Origin: Eurosta solidaginis
Lineage: Eukaryota > Arthropoda > Insecta > Diptera > Tephritidae
Assembly (NCBI RefSeq): GCF_040869045.1
Contig: NC_090324.1
Coordinates: forward strand, 59,239,346 to 59,303,345
Length of the DNA: 64,000 bases
Direction: 5' to 3'
A model generated the notes under the pieces. The model was given only the letters and a program-made list of their open reading frames with translations, did no database searches and had not been told where the DNA came from. How positions within the stretch are numbered: position 1 is the first letter of the stretch; every line of letters starts with the position of its first letter. The position numbers and the translations under genes are program-made. This document shows, in pieces, positions 23,867 through 34,700 of this stretch.

Positions 23867-23971
23867 AGAATTATCAACACAACAAATAAAAACGCAACTA
23901 TTCAAAATTACGAAATTAATACTGAAAATTTAGATGGCTATACACTAATTGAAACAAGCACACACAATAAC
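23867..23971 (+). pseudogene. pol: 412-like pol fragment, element G3 left half
   Basis: One short frame reads VRIINTTNKNATIQNYEIN and continues to LIETSTHNN, which aligns with the protease-RT linker of G1 (10585-10695). The codons stop exactly where AAGTAAGGACGG begins at 23972. The missing next codons occur at 19080, so the two look like halves of one copy. Confidence 0.65.
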
Positions 23972-24073
23972 AAGTAAGGACGGGACTGTCTTCGGCTGTG
24001 CCGAAGACTTCATACTTATCATGAATAGGGCTGAACAATAATCTTATCCTATTCGTAATCTCCAACTAATTAA
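23972..24073. mobile_element. Left end of a Helitron-like element (candidate NA3 partner)
   Basis: It begins AAGTAAGGACGGGACTG and carries the hairpin CTTCGGCTGTGCCGAAG, like the AAGTAAAG edge and TTCGGGTGTAACCGAA hairpin of NA1. Only about 100 bp remain before the Helitron fragment at 24074. Confidence 0.5.
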
Positions 24074-24603
24074 AAACATTGTAGAAACTGTTACTTAGAT
24101 TCACAGAACAATGAGATATTCCACATGAAGTATTCGCCTTAAATATCGGCATGAAATTGTCTCTTATAATTTTTTTAGCACCAAAAGAAGTCACTTGAAA
24201 TGATGAATTGTATCCTTGTATATGATTCATAAAATGCTTCGACATTGGTGATCCTCCAAAAATCAATGAGTGCAATGGATAAGGTGGAGTCTCAAATGCC
24301 GGCAATTTCACTTTGAGCACAACACAAGCCAGCCGTTTCACCCAGAAGCTTAGCTGCTTCAGAATGTGAACATGTCGCCCTCATTAACACATGTACATTC
24401 TAATCAATTTGACGTCGTATTTGTCTTGGTCGTGCTGGATTTCTTTGCCGCTGTGGTTCTGCAGATCTGTTTCGTGCATATCGTTCATTTCGTATTTCAT
24501 TGTATTGTGACAGGTCATCAATACTTTGCCCTCTTTTTTGAAGCAACATTCTGTTAGCACTACGCGTACGTCGACCGATATTTTGACGTCTGGCTCGAGG
24601 CAT
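24074..24603 (-). pseudogene. Helitron Rep N-terminus, copy 2
   Basis: The frame starting at ATG 24603 gives a basic tail MPRARRQNIGRRTRSANRML and ends at 24400. A second frame (24066-24341) has LHSLIFGGSPMSKHFMNHIQ and DNFMPIFKANTSCGISHCSV, matching the conserved Helitron N-terminal domain at 31963-32496. A frameshift separates them and the copy ends at 24074 after SFYNVF. The product is a small remnant of the Rep/helicase. Confidence 0.8.
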
Positions 24604-25339
24604 TTTCTTCAAGAGAAAGGAAAAAATTTCACTAAAACTCCATGTTCAACGCAAGAAATTTAATTTAAGAAAAGAACATGTGCAAATAAAAAATGCGCGG
24701 TCGAAATACACCCACACGTATATGTCCAAAAGACAAAACGAAAATATAAACCGTGTAAACAATTTGATGTAAAACACAATAAAACCCGTGCGCACGATTA
24801 GATACAGTTGAAATCACTAAATATATTCTGTAAAATGAACGAAGAAAGAACATTTAAAAAAATAAATTTAAAGAGAAAAACTAATACACCATTGCCACAA
24901 TTTTCTACTATGTTTTTGTTCAACGATACGACATACTTACAGAAGGAATTCCCAATGTATTATAAATATTGATATGAATTCAATTGAAAATGAAGAAATA
25001 CCCAATTATGAATCGAAAACTACATAAATATTAAACACACGTGTTGATTCTCCATAGTTCATAACGAAAAGACCTATTGTCAATATACACCGAAAGTACG
25101 ATGTGACAGATATGTTGTGGTGTGGTATATCTCTTTCCATTGTATCTGAAAAATCCCTATTGCCAAAATGGCAGCCATGTTCATTGTTCATACTCTTGTT
25201 TAAGAAAACTCGATCAGATGCAGATGAATCAGTACAACAGATCATAAATACATTTCTCATAAAATTTTTCTTTTAATTTTTTTATTCTTAAGGCATCAGA
25301 GTTGGTGAATATATTCGTTGAAATCGAGGGATCCATGAG
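24604..25339 (-). other. Helitron 5' leader and unassigned upstream DNA, copy 2
   Basis: 24604-24926 matches 31434-31755 as 5' leader of the Rep gene. From 24927 to 25339 there is no counterpart next to copy 1 because BEL/Pao DNA lies there. The frame at 25006-25260 has no recognisable motif. Confidence 0.5.
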
Positions 25340-25973
25340 TTATGTTACCAAACAGTTGCAGCGATATTGATACGAAAACAGATGGGCGAATGTTTCTAGT
25401 GTTGACTTGATCCGTATTTCGAAGAAACATTGTATATGTATGGCTATCAGATTTGGTAGTCGTAAATTTGCAAGTTGAATAGCAACAGTCAACGATTCTC
25501 TATATTCGTTTTCCCAATAAGTGATTTCTCGTCGTGAAGGAAGGTTGAACACGTTGCGCCGAACTGTTGTTTGTTGGGAGAGTTGTGTAATGAAGAGATA
25601 TTGTAAATTTTCTTTTCAAATGGACGCTTACTTACTGTCCATTTGAAAAGAATCAGTTGAAATTTGCGTAATGTCGGGTTTTGATTTCGAGAAATCTAAA
25701 CTATTGACCGAAATAATGCATTAGCGCTTCGTCGTAAAAAATGCGATGAACTCGATACTCTTGAATTCATGTTGCAAAAATTTCGGCCAAAAATCAATTT
25801 GCCGATGCGAAATGTATGACATCTTCATCAGAATGCAATCGGTCAGTAATTTCCAAGATTTTTTCAACTGTCTTCATGGTTGTTTCTGAAAAACAGCAAC
25901 GCAATTCTATTACAATGTTGTTTCTTTGACACAACAAAATCACACTTAATAAATTTAGTGGGATATTACTCAC
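25340..25973 (-). pseudogene. Gene-like segment with an intron, Helitron copy 2 (possible captured gene)
   Basis: A GT-AG intron of 88 bp is predicted at 25886-25973 (donor GTGAGT, acceptor TTTTTCAG). Just after it the ATG at 25875-25877 sits in AACCATGA and opens MKTVEKILEITDRLHSDEDV. The frame stops at 25794-25796 and again soon after. Further in the same direction, 25340-25552 reads NLPSRREITYWENEYRESL. The segment EILxxxDRLHSDEDVIHxASAN is reminiscent of an F-box helix pattern, but this is a weak resemblance. It lies between the Helitron 5' end and the Rep gene, where a captured host gene would be expected. Confidence 0.4.
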
Positions 25974-26412
25974 CAAATTGAAGCACTGCATATACCGAAT
26001 TTACTTAAATCCAGTTCATTTATTTTTTTTCACAGTTTTTATGAAAAAAAAAAAACAAAACATCAAAATTACTTCTTTTTTTCGTTTGGTTTTCACTTGA
26101 GAAATGCCGAACGTCAAATTATAATTCTAGAAACGTCAATTCCATAGAATAATGCAAAATGGAAATAAGCACCACCTATTCCATTTCATGAAATAACGCA
26201 AATATGCAAATAAGCACCATCTATTGGTATGAAACATAACCGGAGCTTGGTGTGATATATCTCATGAACCGCTCGACCAAATTCAATCAAACTTTACAGA
26301 AACCATCTACATGATAGCCCAAATGTACCGAAAAATTTGGTTGAATTTGGTGAAGCCGGTCTCAAGTTATAATGTAACACCAAAAATGAGCACTTATTTT
26401 TATGTATATAGA

Positions 26413-27737
26413 ATATATACAACCATATATATACTATATGCACCACCGATCTCTATGATTTTTTTACACAACAATATATGCTATATACGTAAGCAATTGG
26501 TGAAATTTGAAGTTTCTAGTTATTAAAGTGGGGCAGAAATTCCGAAAAGTTTCTTATCTGAACAATCGGTTGTATGAGATATATATTATATATACCCCCG
26601 ATCTCTATGATTTCTTCAGACAACAATATATGCCATAGACGTAAGCATTGGGTGAAATTAGAAGCTTCTAGCTATTAAAAAGGAGCAGAAATTGCGAAAA
26701 TATATATATTTATTCTAAATATATATACTATAAATACAACCATATATATACGATATATAACACCGATCTCTATGATTTTTTCACACAACAATATATGCTT
26801 TCTTTGAAGTAAGCAATTGCTGAAATTTGAAGTTTATAACTTTTAAATGAGGCAGAAATTGCGAAAAGTTTCTTATCTGAACAATCGGTTGTATGAGATA
26901 TATATTATATATACCCCCGATCTCTATGATTTCTTCAGACAACAATATATGCCATAGACGTAAGCATTGGGTGAAATTTGAAGTTTCTAGCTGTTAAAAT
27001 TGGGCTGAAATTGCGAAAATTTATATATATACTATATATATATATTATATATACCACCATATATATACTAAAAGTACTACCGATCTCTATGATTTTTTAA
27101 CACAACAATATATGCTATATACGTAAGTAATTCGTGAAATTTAAAGTTTCTAGCTATTAAAATGGAGCAGAAATTCCGAAAAGTTTCTTATCTGAACAAT
27201 TGGTTGTATGAGATATTTATTATATATAACACCGATCTCTATGATTTCTTCAGACAACAATATGCGCCATATACGTAGCTTTGGGCGAAATTTGAAGCTT
27301 CTAGCTATTAAAATGGGGCAGAAAGTGCGAATATATATATATATACAACAATATATGCTATATACGTAAGCAATTGGTGAAATTTGAAGTTTCTAGCTTT
27401 TAAAGTGGGGCAGAAATTGCGAAAAGTTTCTTATCTGAACAATCGGTTGTATGAGATATATACTATATATACCACCGATCTCTATGATTTCTTCAGACAA
27501 CAATATATGCTATAAACGTAAGTAATTGGTGAAATTTGAAGTTTCTAGCTATTAAAATTGGGCAGAAATTGCGAAAAGTGTCTTATCTGAACAATCGGTT
27601 GTATGAGATATATACTATATATACCACCGATATCTTTGATTTCTTCAGACAACAACATATGCTATATACGTAAGCATTCGGTGAAATTTGAAGCTTACAG
27701 CTGTTAAAATGGGGCTGAAATTGCGAAAATATATATA
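26413..27737 (+). repeat. AT-rich tandem array of about 160-bp units
   Basis: About eight units share TCTATGATTTCTTCAGACAA, CTATATACGTAAGCA, TGAAATTTGAAGTTTCTAGC, ATGGGGCAGAAATTGCGAAA and CTTATCTGAACAATCGGTTG, joined by TA-dinucleotide runs. The same units occur in reverse at 55267-55766, and a divergent pair is at 18531-18780. No protein coding. They may be the body of another Helitron-like repeat; that is inference. Confidence 0.85.
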
Positions 27738-28164
27738 TCTATATATATAAAAATAAGTGCACATTTTTGGTGTTACTTTATAACTTGATACCGGCTTCAC
27801 CAAATTCAACTAAATTTCTACGGTATATTTGGGCTGTCATGTAGATGGTTTCTGTAAAGTTTGATTGAATTTGGTCGAGCGGTTGATGAGATATATCACA
27901 CCAAGCTATGCCTACGTTTCATATAATAGATGGTGCTTATTTGCATATTTGCGTTATTTCATGAATTGGAATAAGTGGTGCTTATTTCCATTTTGCATTA
28001 TTCAATGGAATTGACTTTTCTAGAATTATAATTTGACGTTCGGCATTTCTCAAGTGAAAACCAAACGAAAAAAGAAATAATTTTTTTGTTTTGTTTTTTT
28101 TTTTTTTTTGATAAAAACTGTGAAAAAAAAAAATAACTGAACTGGATTTAAGTAAATTCGGTAT

Positions 28165-28458
28165 ATGCTGTGCTTCAATTTGGTGAGTAATGTCCCACTA
28201 AACTTATTAGGTGTGAATTTGCTGTGTCAAAGAAACAACATTGTAATAGAAATAATCTTGGAAATTGCTGACCGACTGCATTCTGACGAAGACGTCATAC
28301 ATTTGGCATCGGCAAATTCATTTTTGGCTGGGATTTTGGCAACAAGAATTCAAGAGTATCGAGTTCATCGCATTTTTTACGACGAAGCGCTGATGCATTA
28401 TTACGGTAAATTCCGTAAATTTCAACTGGGTCTTTTCAAATGGTCGCTTCCTTACTGA
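28165..28458 (+). pseudogene. Gene-like segment in Helitron copy 1 (matches copy 2)
   Basis: A 97-residue frame includes IILEIADRLHSDEDVIHLAS and YRVHRIFYDEALMHYYGKF, matching the segment on the minus strand at 25794-25991 and beyond. Here the intron donor GTGAGT survives at 28183, but the acceptor and the true start codon seen in copy 2 are deleted, so the frame reads through intron sequence. Copy 1 lacks the stop that follows ASAN in copy 2. Function unknown; a very weak F-box-like pattern is the only hint. Confidence 0.4.
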
Positions 28459-28568
28459 ACATTTACAATATCTCTTCATTCCACAACTGTCCCAACAAAC
28501 AACGGTTCGGCGCAACGTGTTCAATCTTCTTTCACGACGAGAAATAACTTATTGGGAAAACGAATATT

Positions 28569-29106
28569 CCATTTATTGAGTTGGGTAGTTTTAGTGTTAT
28601 TGGTGTATTTAAGTCATGGGAGGATGCATAGAATCAGTACACCTTTATTTATTTATTTGTGTTTATTTTAAGGGATTCAGTTTATTAAGTTGGGTAGTTT
28701 TAGTGTTATTGGTGTGTTTAAGTCATGGGAGGATGCATAGCATCAGTACACCTTTTATTTATTTAATTTGGGGGCGAGCACTGGGGGCTCTGAGGCTTCG
28801 CTCTACAGAGCCACCTCATCCTCTATTTGAAGAACCCTTTAAAATGTGATATGGAGGCGAGCACGGGACGGCTCTGAGGTATTGGCACCCCATTTTCTAC
28901 AAGAAAAACCTCTATTTATTTAATTTGGGGCGAGCGTTGGGCACTCTGAGGTTTCGCTCTAATGAGCCACCTCATCTTCTATTTGAAGAACCCCTTCAAA
29001 GTGTGATATGGAGGCGAGCACTGGGCTCTGATGTATTAGCACACCATCCGAAGAACCTCTATTTATTTAATTTGGGGCGAGCGTTGGGCACTCTGAGGGA
29101 TGTATT
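28569..29106. repeat. Two unassigned tandem repeats
   Basis: Two units of about 112 bp (near 28575 and 28686) share GAGTTGGGTAGTTTTAGTGTT-like and GGGAGGATGCATAG landmarks. Three units (near 28763, 28923 and 29063) share TTTAATTTGGGG(G)CGAGC and GCTCTGAGG. They lie between Helitron DNA and the BEL/Pao fragment. I cannot assign them. Confidence 0.7.
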
Positions 29107-30645
29107 GGGGCTGCGCGTGGATGGGAATCGGCTATGTCTTTCGCCAGCTCGTGTAGAGTGCGAATAGCCAGGAAAGGCGCGCAGTTAACCCCGAAGGTGA
29201 CCGTTTTTAACTTGTAGTCCTTTATTGGACTGTGTTCGGGGGTTCGGAATATTATCCGTTGGTAGTCTCGGTCATCGGGGTGCAAGAGAATTTGGCGGTA
29301 CATTTTCTCGACGTCGCCATTAAACACATATTTATATGTTCGCCATTTCAGCAACATAAGTCGGAGATCGGGTTGAAGGGTTGTTCCGGTACATAAAACA
29401 TCGTTGAGGGAGTGACCGGAACCCGACTTTTTGGAGGCGTTGAACACAACTCTGACTTTTGTTGTCTTTTTGTCTGGCCTTACGACTGCATGGTGAGGGA
29501 GATAGAATGAGCAGTATTTACCCAGGGATTCTATTTCATTGGGACTGCATTCTTCCATGTGGCCTAGGGACAGATATTCTTCGAGTACCTGGTCGTACTG
29601 CTGCTTGAGATCGCCCTTTTTTGAGAGGGAACGTTCCATGCCGTGGAACTGTCGTAGGGCTGCAGTTCGGGACTGACCTAGGTCGACATCGTTCGGGAAT
29701 GTTGATTTAAAGGGGAGCCGAACCATATATCGACCGTCATCCATGCGAGTGGTTGTGCTTTGATAAAAGTCTTCGCACATTTTATCTTCTGGGGTTTCCA
29801 CTCGCACTCTGGGTATTTCTTCGATTTCCCAGAATTGCCTTAGCTGTTCATTCAGCTGGACATTCGTCACTTTGGCACTTTGGGGCTGCGCGTGGATGGG
29901 AATCGGCTATGTCTTTCGCCAGCTCGTGTAGAGTGCGAATAGCCAGGAAAGGCGCGCAGTTAACCCCGAAGGTGACCGTTTTTAACTTGTAGTCCTTTAT
30001 TGGACTGTGTTCGGGTGTTCGGAATATTATCCGTTGGTAGTCTCGGTCATCGGGGTGCAAGAGAATTTGGCGGTACATTTTCTCGACGTCGCCATTAAAC
30101 ACATATTTATATGTTCGCCATTTCAGCAACATAAGTCGGAGATCGGGTTGGAGGGTTGGTCCGGTACATAAAACATCGTTGAGGGAGTGACCGGAACCCG
30201 ACTTTTTGGAGGCGTTGAACACAACTCTGACTTTTGTTGTCTTTTTGTCTGGCCTTACGACTGCATGGTGAGGGAGATAGAATGAGCAGTATTTACCCAG
30301 GGATTCTATTTCATTGGGACTGCATTCTTCCATGTGGCCTAGGGACAGATATTCTTCGAGTACCTGGTCGTACTGCTGCTTGAGATTGCCCTTTTTTGAG
30401 AGGGAACGTTCCATGCCGTGGAACTGTCGTAGGGCTGCAACAGGACTGACCTAGGTCGACATCGTTCGGGAATGTTGGTTTAAAGGGGAGCCGAACCATA
30501 TATCGACCGTCATCCATGCGAGTGGTTGTGCTTTGATAAAAGTCTTCGCACATTTTATCTTCTGGGGTTTCCACTCGCACTCTGGGTATTTCTTCGATTT
30601 CCCAGAATTGCCTTAGCTGTTCATTCAGCTGGACATTCGTCACTT
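29107..30645. repeat. Direct tandem duplication, 2 x about 765 bp
   Basis: 29107-29872 and 29882-30645 differ by only a handful of bases and a 2-base indel. The two copies are joined through TTTGGCACTT. This is a local duplication of the BEL/Pao RT region rather than two insertions. Confidence 0.9.
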
Positions 30646-31433
30646 CCCACGCTTGAGAGGAGTGTGATCCAACCTTTTCGGGGGTATGGCCACTTATTAT
30701 CCAGCCAAATATCGTGTTTTGTGCTAGCAGTGTGGGCGAGATCTTTTCTATGCCATTTAGCATTATTTGTCGGATAAGATCACTGCCTAATACCAGATCA
30801 ATTTGGGAGGGGTTCGGAGTGTTCTGGTCTGCTAGCTTGAGATGGGACCATTTACGCATTTGGTCGTTATTTAGCGTTAGTGTTGGGAGTTGCCTTGTGA
30901 GCCGAGGTAGCACGATTGCCTGGGCCTTTATTTTTACCTTGTGGTCATTTGAGACTAGGGTCAGTGAGCATAGCTTGTTGGAGGTTTGTACTACTCCGCC
31001 TCCCATTCCCGATATTTCAAATAGGGAGTGGGTATATGGGAGGCCTAGCTTGATTTGAGCTTTCGACGAGATGAAGCTACGCTCTGACCCTTGATCCACT
31101 AAGGCTCTGAGCCTGAAGCAGTCCCCTCGGTGTTCTATGGACACTATCGCTGTGGGGAGAATGATCTTGCTATCATTTTCCGCATGCAAAGATTGGATGC
31201 GGGCAGCGTTTGAGGTGGTTGGAAGTTCCTCGTTGGGATCTGGGTTGGTAACATCCTGAGTAGTTGCTACTTGGGCTGCCGTTCTTCGAGGGCCATTGGT
31301 TTGGTGTGATATTCCGGTATCGTGGAGGGTGGAGTTGTGGCGACCTTGGCAGTATAGACACGTTCCTGTGCTTGTGCAATCTTTTACGAGGTGGGTCTGT
31401 GACAGGCAGTTTTCGCAGCGATTGCAATCCTCC
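29107..31433 (-). pseudogene. pol: BEL/Pao pol fragment with a tandem duplication
   Basis: The minus strand begins with a CCHC-like knuckle around 31440-31320 (CENCLSQTHLVKDC). An aspartic protease of the BEL/Pao type follows (ALVDQGSERSFIS, frame 30311-31189), then the RT N-terminal half with VRVVFNASKKSGSG, DLRLMLLKWR and FNGDVEKMYRQI. The catalytic YVDD part is absent. The stretch 29107-29872 repeats 29882-30645 almost exactly. The upstream copy (30311-31189) is frameshifted near 30437 by a 2-base loss; the downstream copy (29067-29870) and the stretch 29848-30414 stay open. No LTR is attached. Confidence 0.85.
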
Positions 31434-31755
31434 GTTGAACAAAATCATAGTAGAAAATTGTGGCAATGATGTGTCATGTTTTTCTCTTCAAATTTATTTT
31501 TTCAAATGTTCTTTCTTCGTTCATTTTACAGAATACATTTAGTGATTTCAACTGTATCTAATCGTGCGGACGTGTTTTATTGTGTTTTTCATCAAATTTT
31601 TTGCACGGTTTGTATTTTCGTTCTGTCTTTTGGACATATACGTGTGGGTGTATTTCGACCGCGCATTTTTTGTTTGCACGTGTGCTTTCCTTAAATTAAA
31701 TTTCTTCCATTGAACATGGAGTTTTAGTGAATTTTTCTCCTTTATCTTGAAGAAA
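31434..31755 (+). other. 5' leader of the Helitron Rep gene, copy 1
   Basis: GTTGAACAAAATCATAGTAG at the start matches the minus-strand copy at about 24926. The similarity continues to the ATG at 31756. A splice-like or promoter function is possible but not shown. Confidence 0.6.
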
Positions 31756-34700
31756 ATGCCTCGAGCCAGACGTCAAAATATCGGTCGACGTACGCGTAGT
31801 GCTAACAGAATGTTACTTCACAGAAGAGCGCAAAGTATTGATGACCTGTCACAACAAACTAAAATACGACATGGACGATAAGCACGAAATAGTTCTGCAG
31901 AACCACAGCGGCAAAGAAATCCAGCACGACCAAGACAAATACGACTTCGTGTTCTAGAAAATATGTATCGTGCTGCTTTTAATTACGATCCACAAATTGA
32001 TAACAGTATGCATGGATATATTGGATTAATGTGTGCGAGATGTCCACATTGTGAAGCAACTAAGTTTCTGGGTGAAACGGCTGGCATGTGCTGTGCTAAT
32101 GGCAAAGTGAAATTGCCGGAATTTGTGACTCCACCTGAACCATTGCACTCATTGATTTTTGGAGGATCACCAATGTCGAAGCATTTTATAAATCATATAC
32201 AAGAACACAATTCATCATTTCAAATAATTTCAAAAATTATAAGAGACAATTTTATGCCGACATTTAAGATGATTACTTCATGTGGATTATCTAATTGTTC
32301 TGTGGATCTAAGTAACAGTTTCTACAATGTCTTTAAGGATTCTGATCCAACATCAAATTACATTGCATACACATTACAGATTCAAGGTCAGATTTATCAA
32401 GGAGCGGGTACATTGTTACCATTTCCCGACGCCAACCATCAATTTTTGCCAATATATTTTACCGGAGATGAAAATCGTGAGTTGTGTGAACGTTGACCAA
32501 TTGGCTAACATACAAAACGAGCGATTATTTGCGATCTCCAAAGATTTTTTCATCAGAACAATGAATTGGTAAAATTGTTCAAAACCGCTTTCGATCGTAT
32601 GCCGTCTGATAATCACAAAATCATAATCAGAGCGGATAAAACGCATTTTGGTGAGCATGCCACAAGATTTAATGTACCGACGATTGATGAGGTGGCAATT
32701 GTAATTGTTGGCGATCAGCTTCAATCCCGCGATATTGAACTTCATCGTAGAAATGAAAAATTACAGCGTATTTCGGAGCTTCATCGCAGTTACGACGCAT
32801 TACAATATCCAATTCTACATTGGAAAGATGATGATGGTTATCACATTAATATACCGATGATAGATCCAAGAACCGGTAAATAATATACTAATTATATAAA
32901 TCAGATATTAAATAAAAACTAAAATTTAAAATCGAATGAACATATTTTTTACAGGTCGAGATGTTCAAAAGAAAGTTAGTGCGATGAATTATTATTCTTA
33001 TCGATTGATGATTCGTGCACAAGAACAAAATTACATTCTGAGATTTGGTAAACTTTTTCACCAATACATTGTAGACATGTGTGCAAAAATTTAAACTGAA
33101 TGTCTCAATTTCATCCGATTCAATCAAGACAAAATGCGATCTCAAGAGTACGTACATTTCCAAGATGCAATAGCGAATGATGCAAATGTGAACTATATCG
33201 GAGGTCTGCCGATATTACCAGCTTCTTATATTGGTAGTCCACGCCACATGCACGAATATGCACAAGATGCTATGTCATATGTTCGAAAATACGGCCGACT
33301 AGATTATTCATCAGTTTTACGTGTAATCCGATGTGGAACGATATAAAAATAATTTGTTCCACGGTCAGTCACCAACAGATCGACACGATGTTACAGCACG
33401 TGTATTCCGGCAAAACTTGAAGGCACTGATGGATTTAATTGTGAAATTAAGCGTTTTTGGAAAGGTACAATGTTGGATGTACTCGATTGAATGGCAAAAA
33501 AGAGGTTTGCCACACGCACACATATTGATATGGCTGGTACGTAAAATAACACCGGGCGAGATTGATAGCGTCATATCAGCCGAAATACCATATCAAACCA
33601 TCGATCCAGAATTATTTGAAGTGGTAACAAAAAACATGATTCACGGTCCATGCGGTGAAATAAATATGAATTCATCATGTATGATCGATGGGAAATGTTG
33701 AAAGCGGTATCCGAGAGCATTAATTTCCGATACCATAACATGCAAAGGCGGCCACCGTGGTGTGATGGTAGCGTGCTCCGCCTATCACACCGTATGCCCT
33801 GGGTTCAACTCCCGGGAAAAGCAACATCAAAATTTTAGAAATAAGATTTTTCAATTAGAAGAAAATTTTTCTAAGCGGGGTCGCCCCTCGGCAGTGTCTG
33901 GCAAGCGCTCCGATTGTATTTCTGCCATGAAAAGCTCTCAGTGAAAACTCATCTGCCTTGCAGATGCCGTTCGGAGTCGGCATAAAAAACATGTAGGTCC
34001 CGTCCGGCCAATTTGTAGGGAAAAATCAAGAGGAGCACGACGCAAATTGGAAGAGAAGCTCGGCCTTAGATCTCTTCGGAGGTTATCGCGCATTACATTT
34101 ATTTTTTTTTTATAACATGCAATGACGGATATCCATTGTATCGACGTCGATCATTTGAAAATAATGGTAAAACGGCGATAATAAGAGTGCGCAATCAAGA
34201 CATCGAAGTTGACAATCGTTGGGTCGTGCCATATTCACTGATACTGTCAAAAGTTTTTCAGGCCCACATCAATGTTGAGTACTGTAACTCAGTAAAGTCT
34301 ATCAAATACATTTGTAAATATGTGAATAAAGGAAGTGATATGGCTGTTCTTAGAGTAGATGGTGAAAATATAAATGATGAAATCGCTCAATATCAAATGG
34401 GGCGATACATAAGCAGTAATGAAGCAGTTTGGCGTATCTTTTCGTTTCCTTTGCACGAAAGACATCCTGTTGCTGTCCATTTGGCAGCTCATCTGGAGAA
34501 TGGTCAACGAGTTTTTTTCACTACTGAGAATGCACAGCAGAGAGCAGCACAACCACCAGCAACTACTTTAACTGCCTTTTTTAAATTGTGTGAAATCGAC
34601 ACATTTGCCAGAAATTTGATATATGTTGATTTACTGCAATATTACACTTGGAATGCATCATCGAAAAAATTTCAACGGCGTAAACAAGGAACACCAGTTG

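Larger units (their letters stand above)
24074..26412 (-). mobile_element. Helitron copy 2, 5' portion only
   Basis: On the minus strand it starts TCTATATACATAAAAATAAG at 26412, a Helitron-like TC end. It passes a gene-like segment with an intron (25794-25991), reaches the 5' leader (shared with copy 1 from about 24926) and the Rep N-terminus, and is cut at 24074. It is inverted relative to copy 1 at 27738; the two 5' ends face each other across an AT-rich array. Confidence 0.75.

Noticed and set aside
29753..31058. Plus-strand frames with MCFDKSLRTFYLLGFPLA
   Set aside because: Antisense shadows of the BEL/Pao fragment; repeated because of the tandem duplication.
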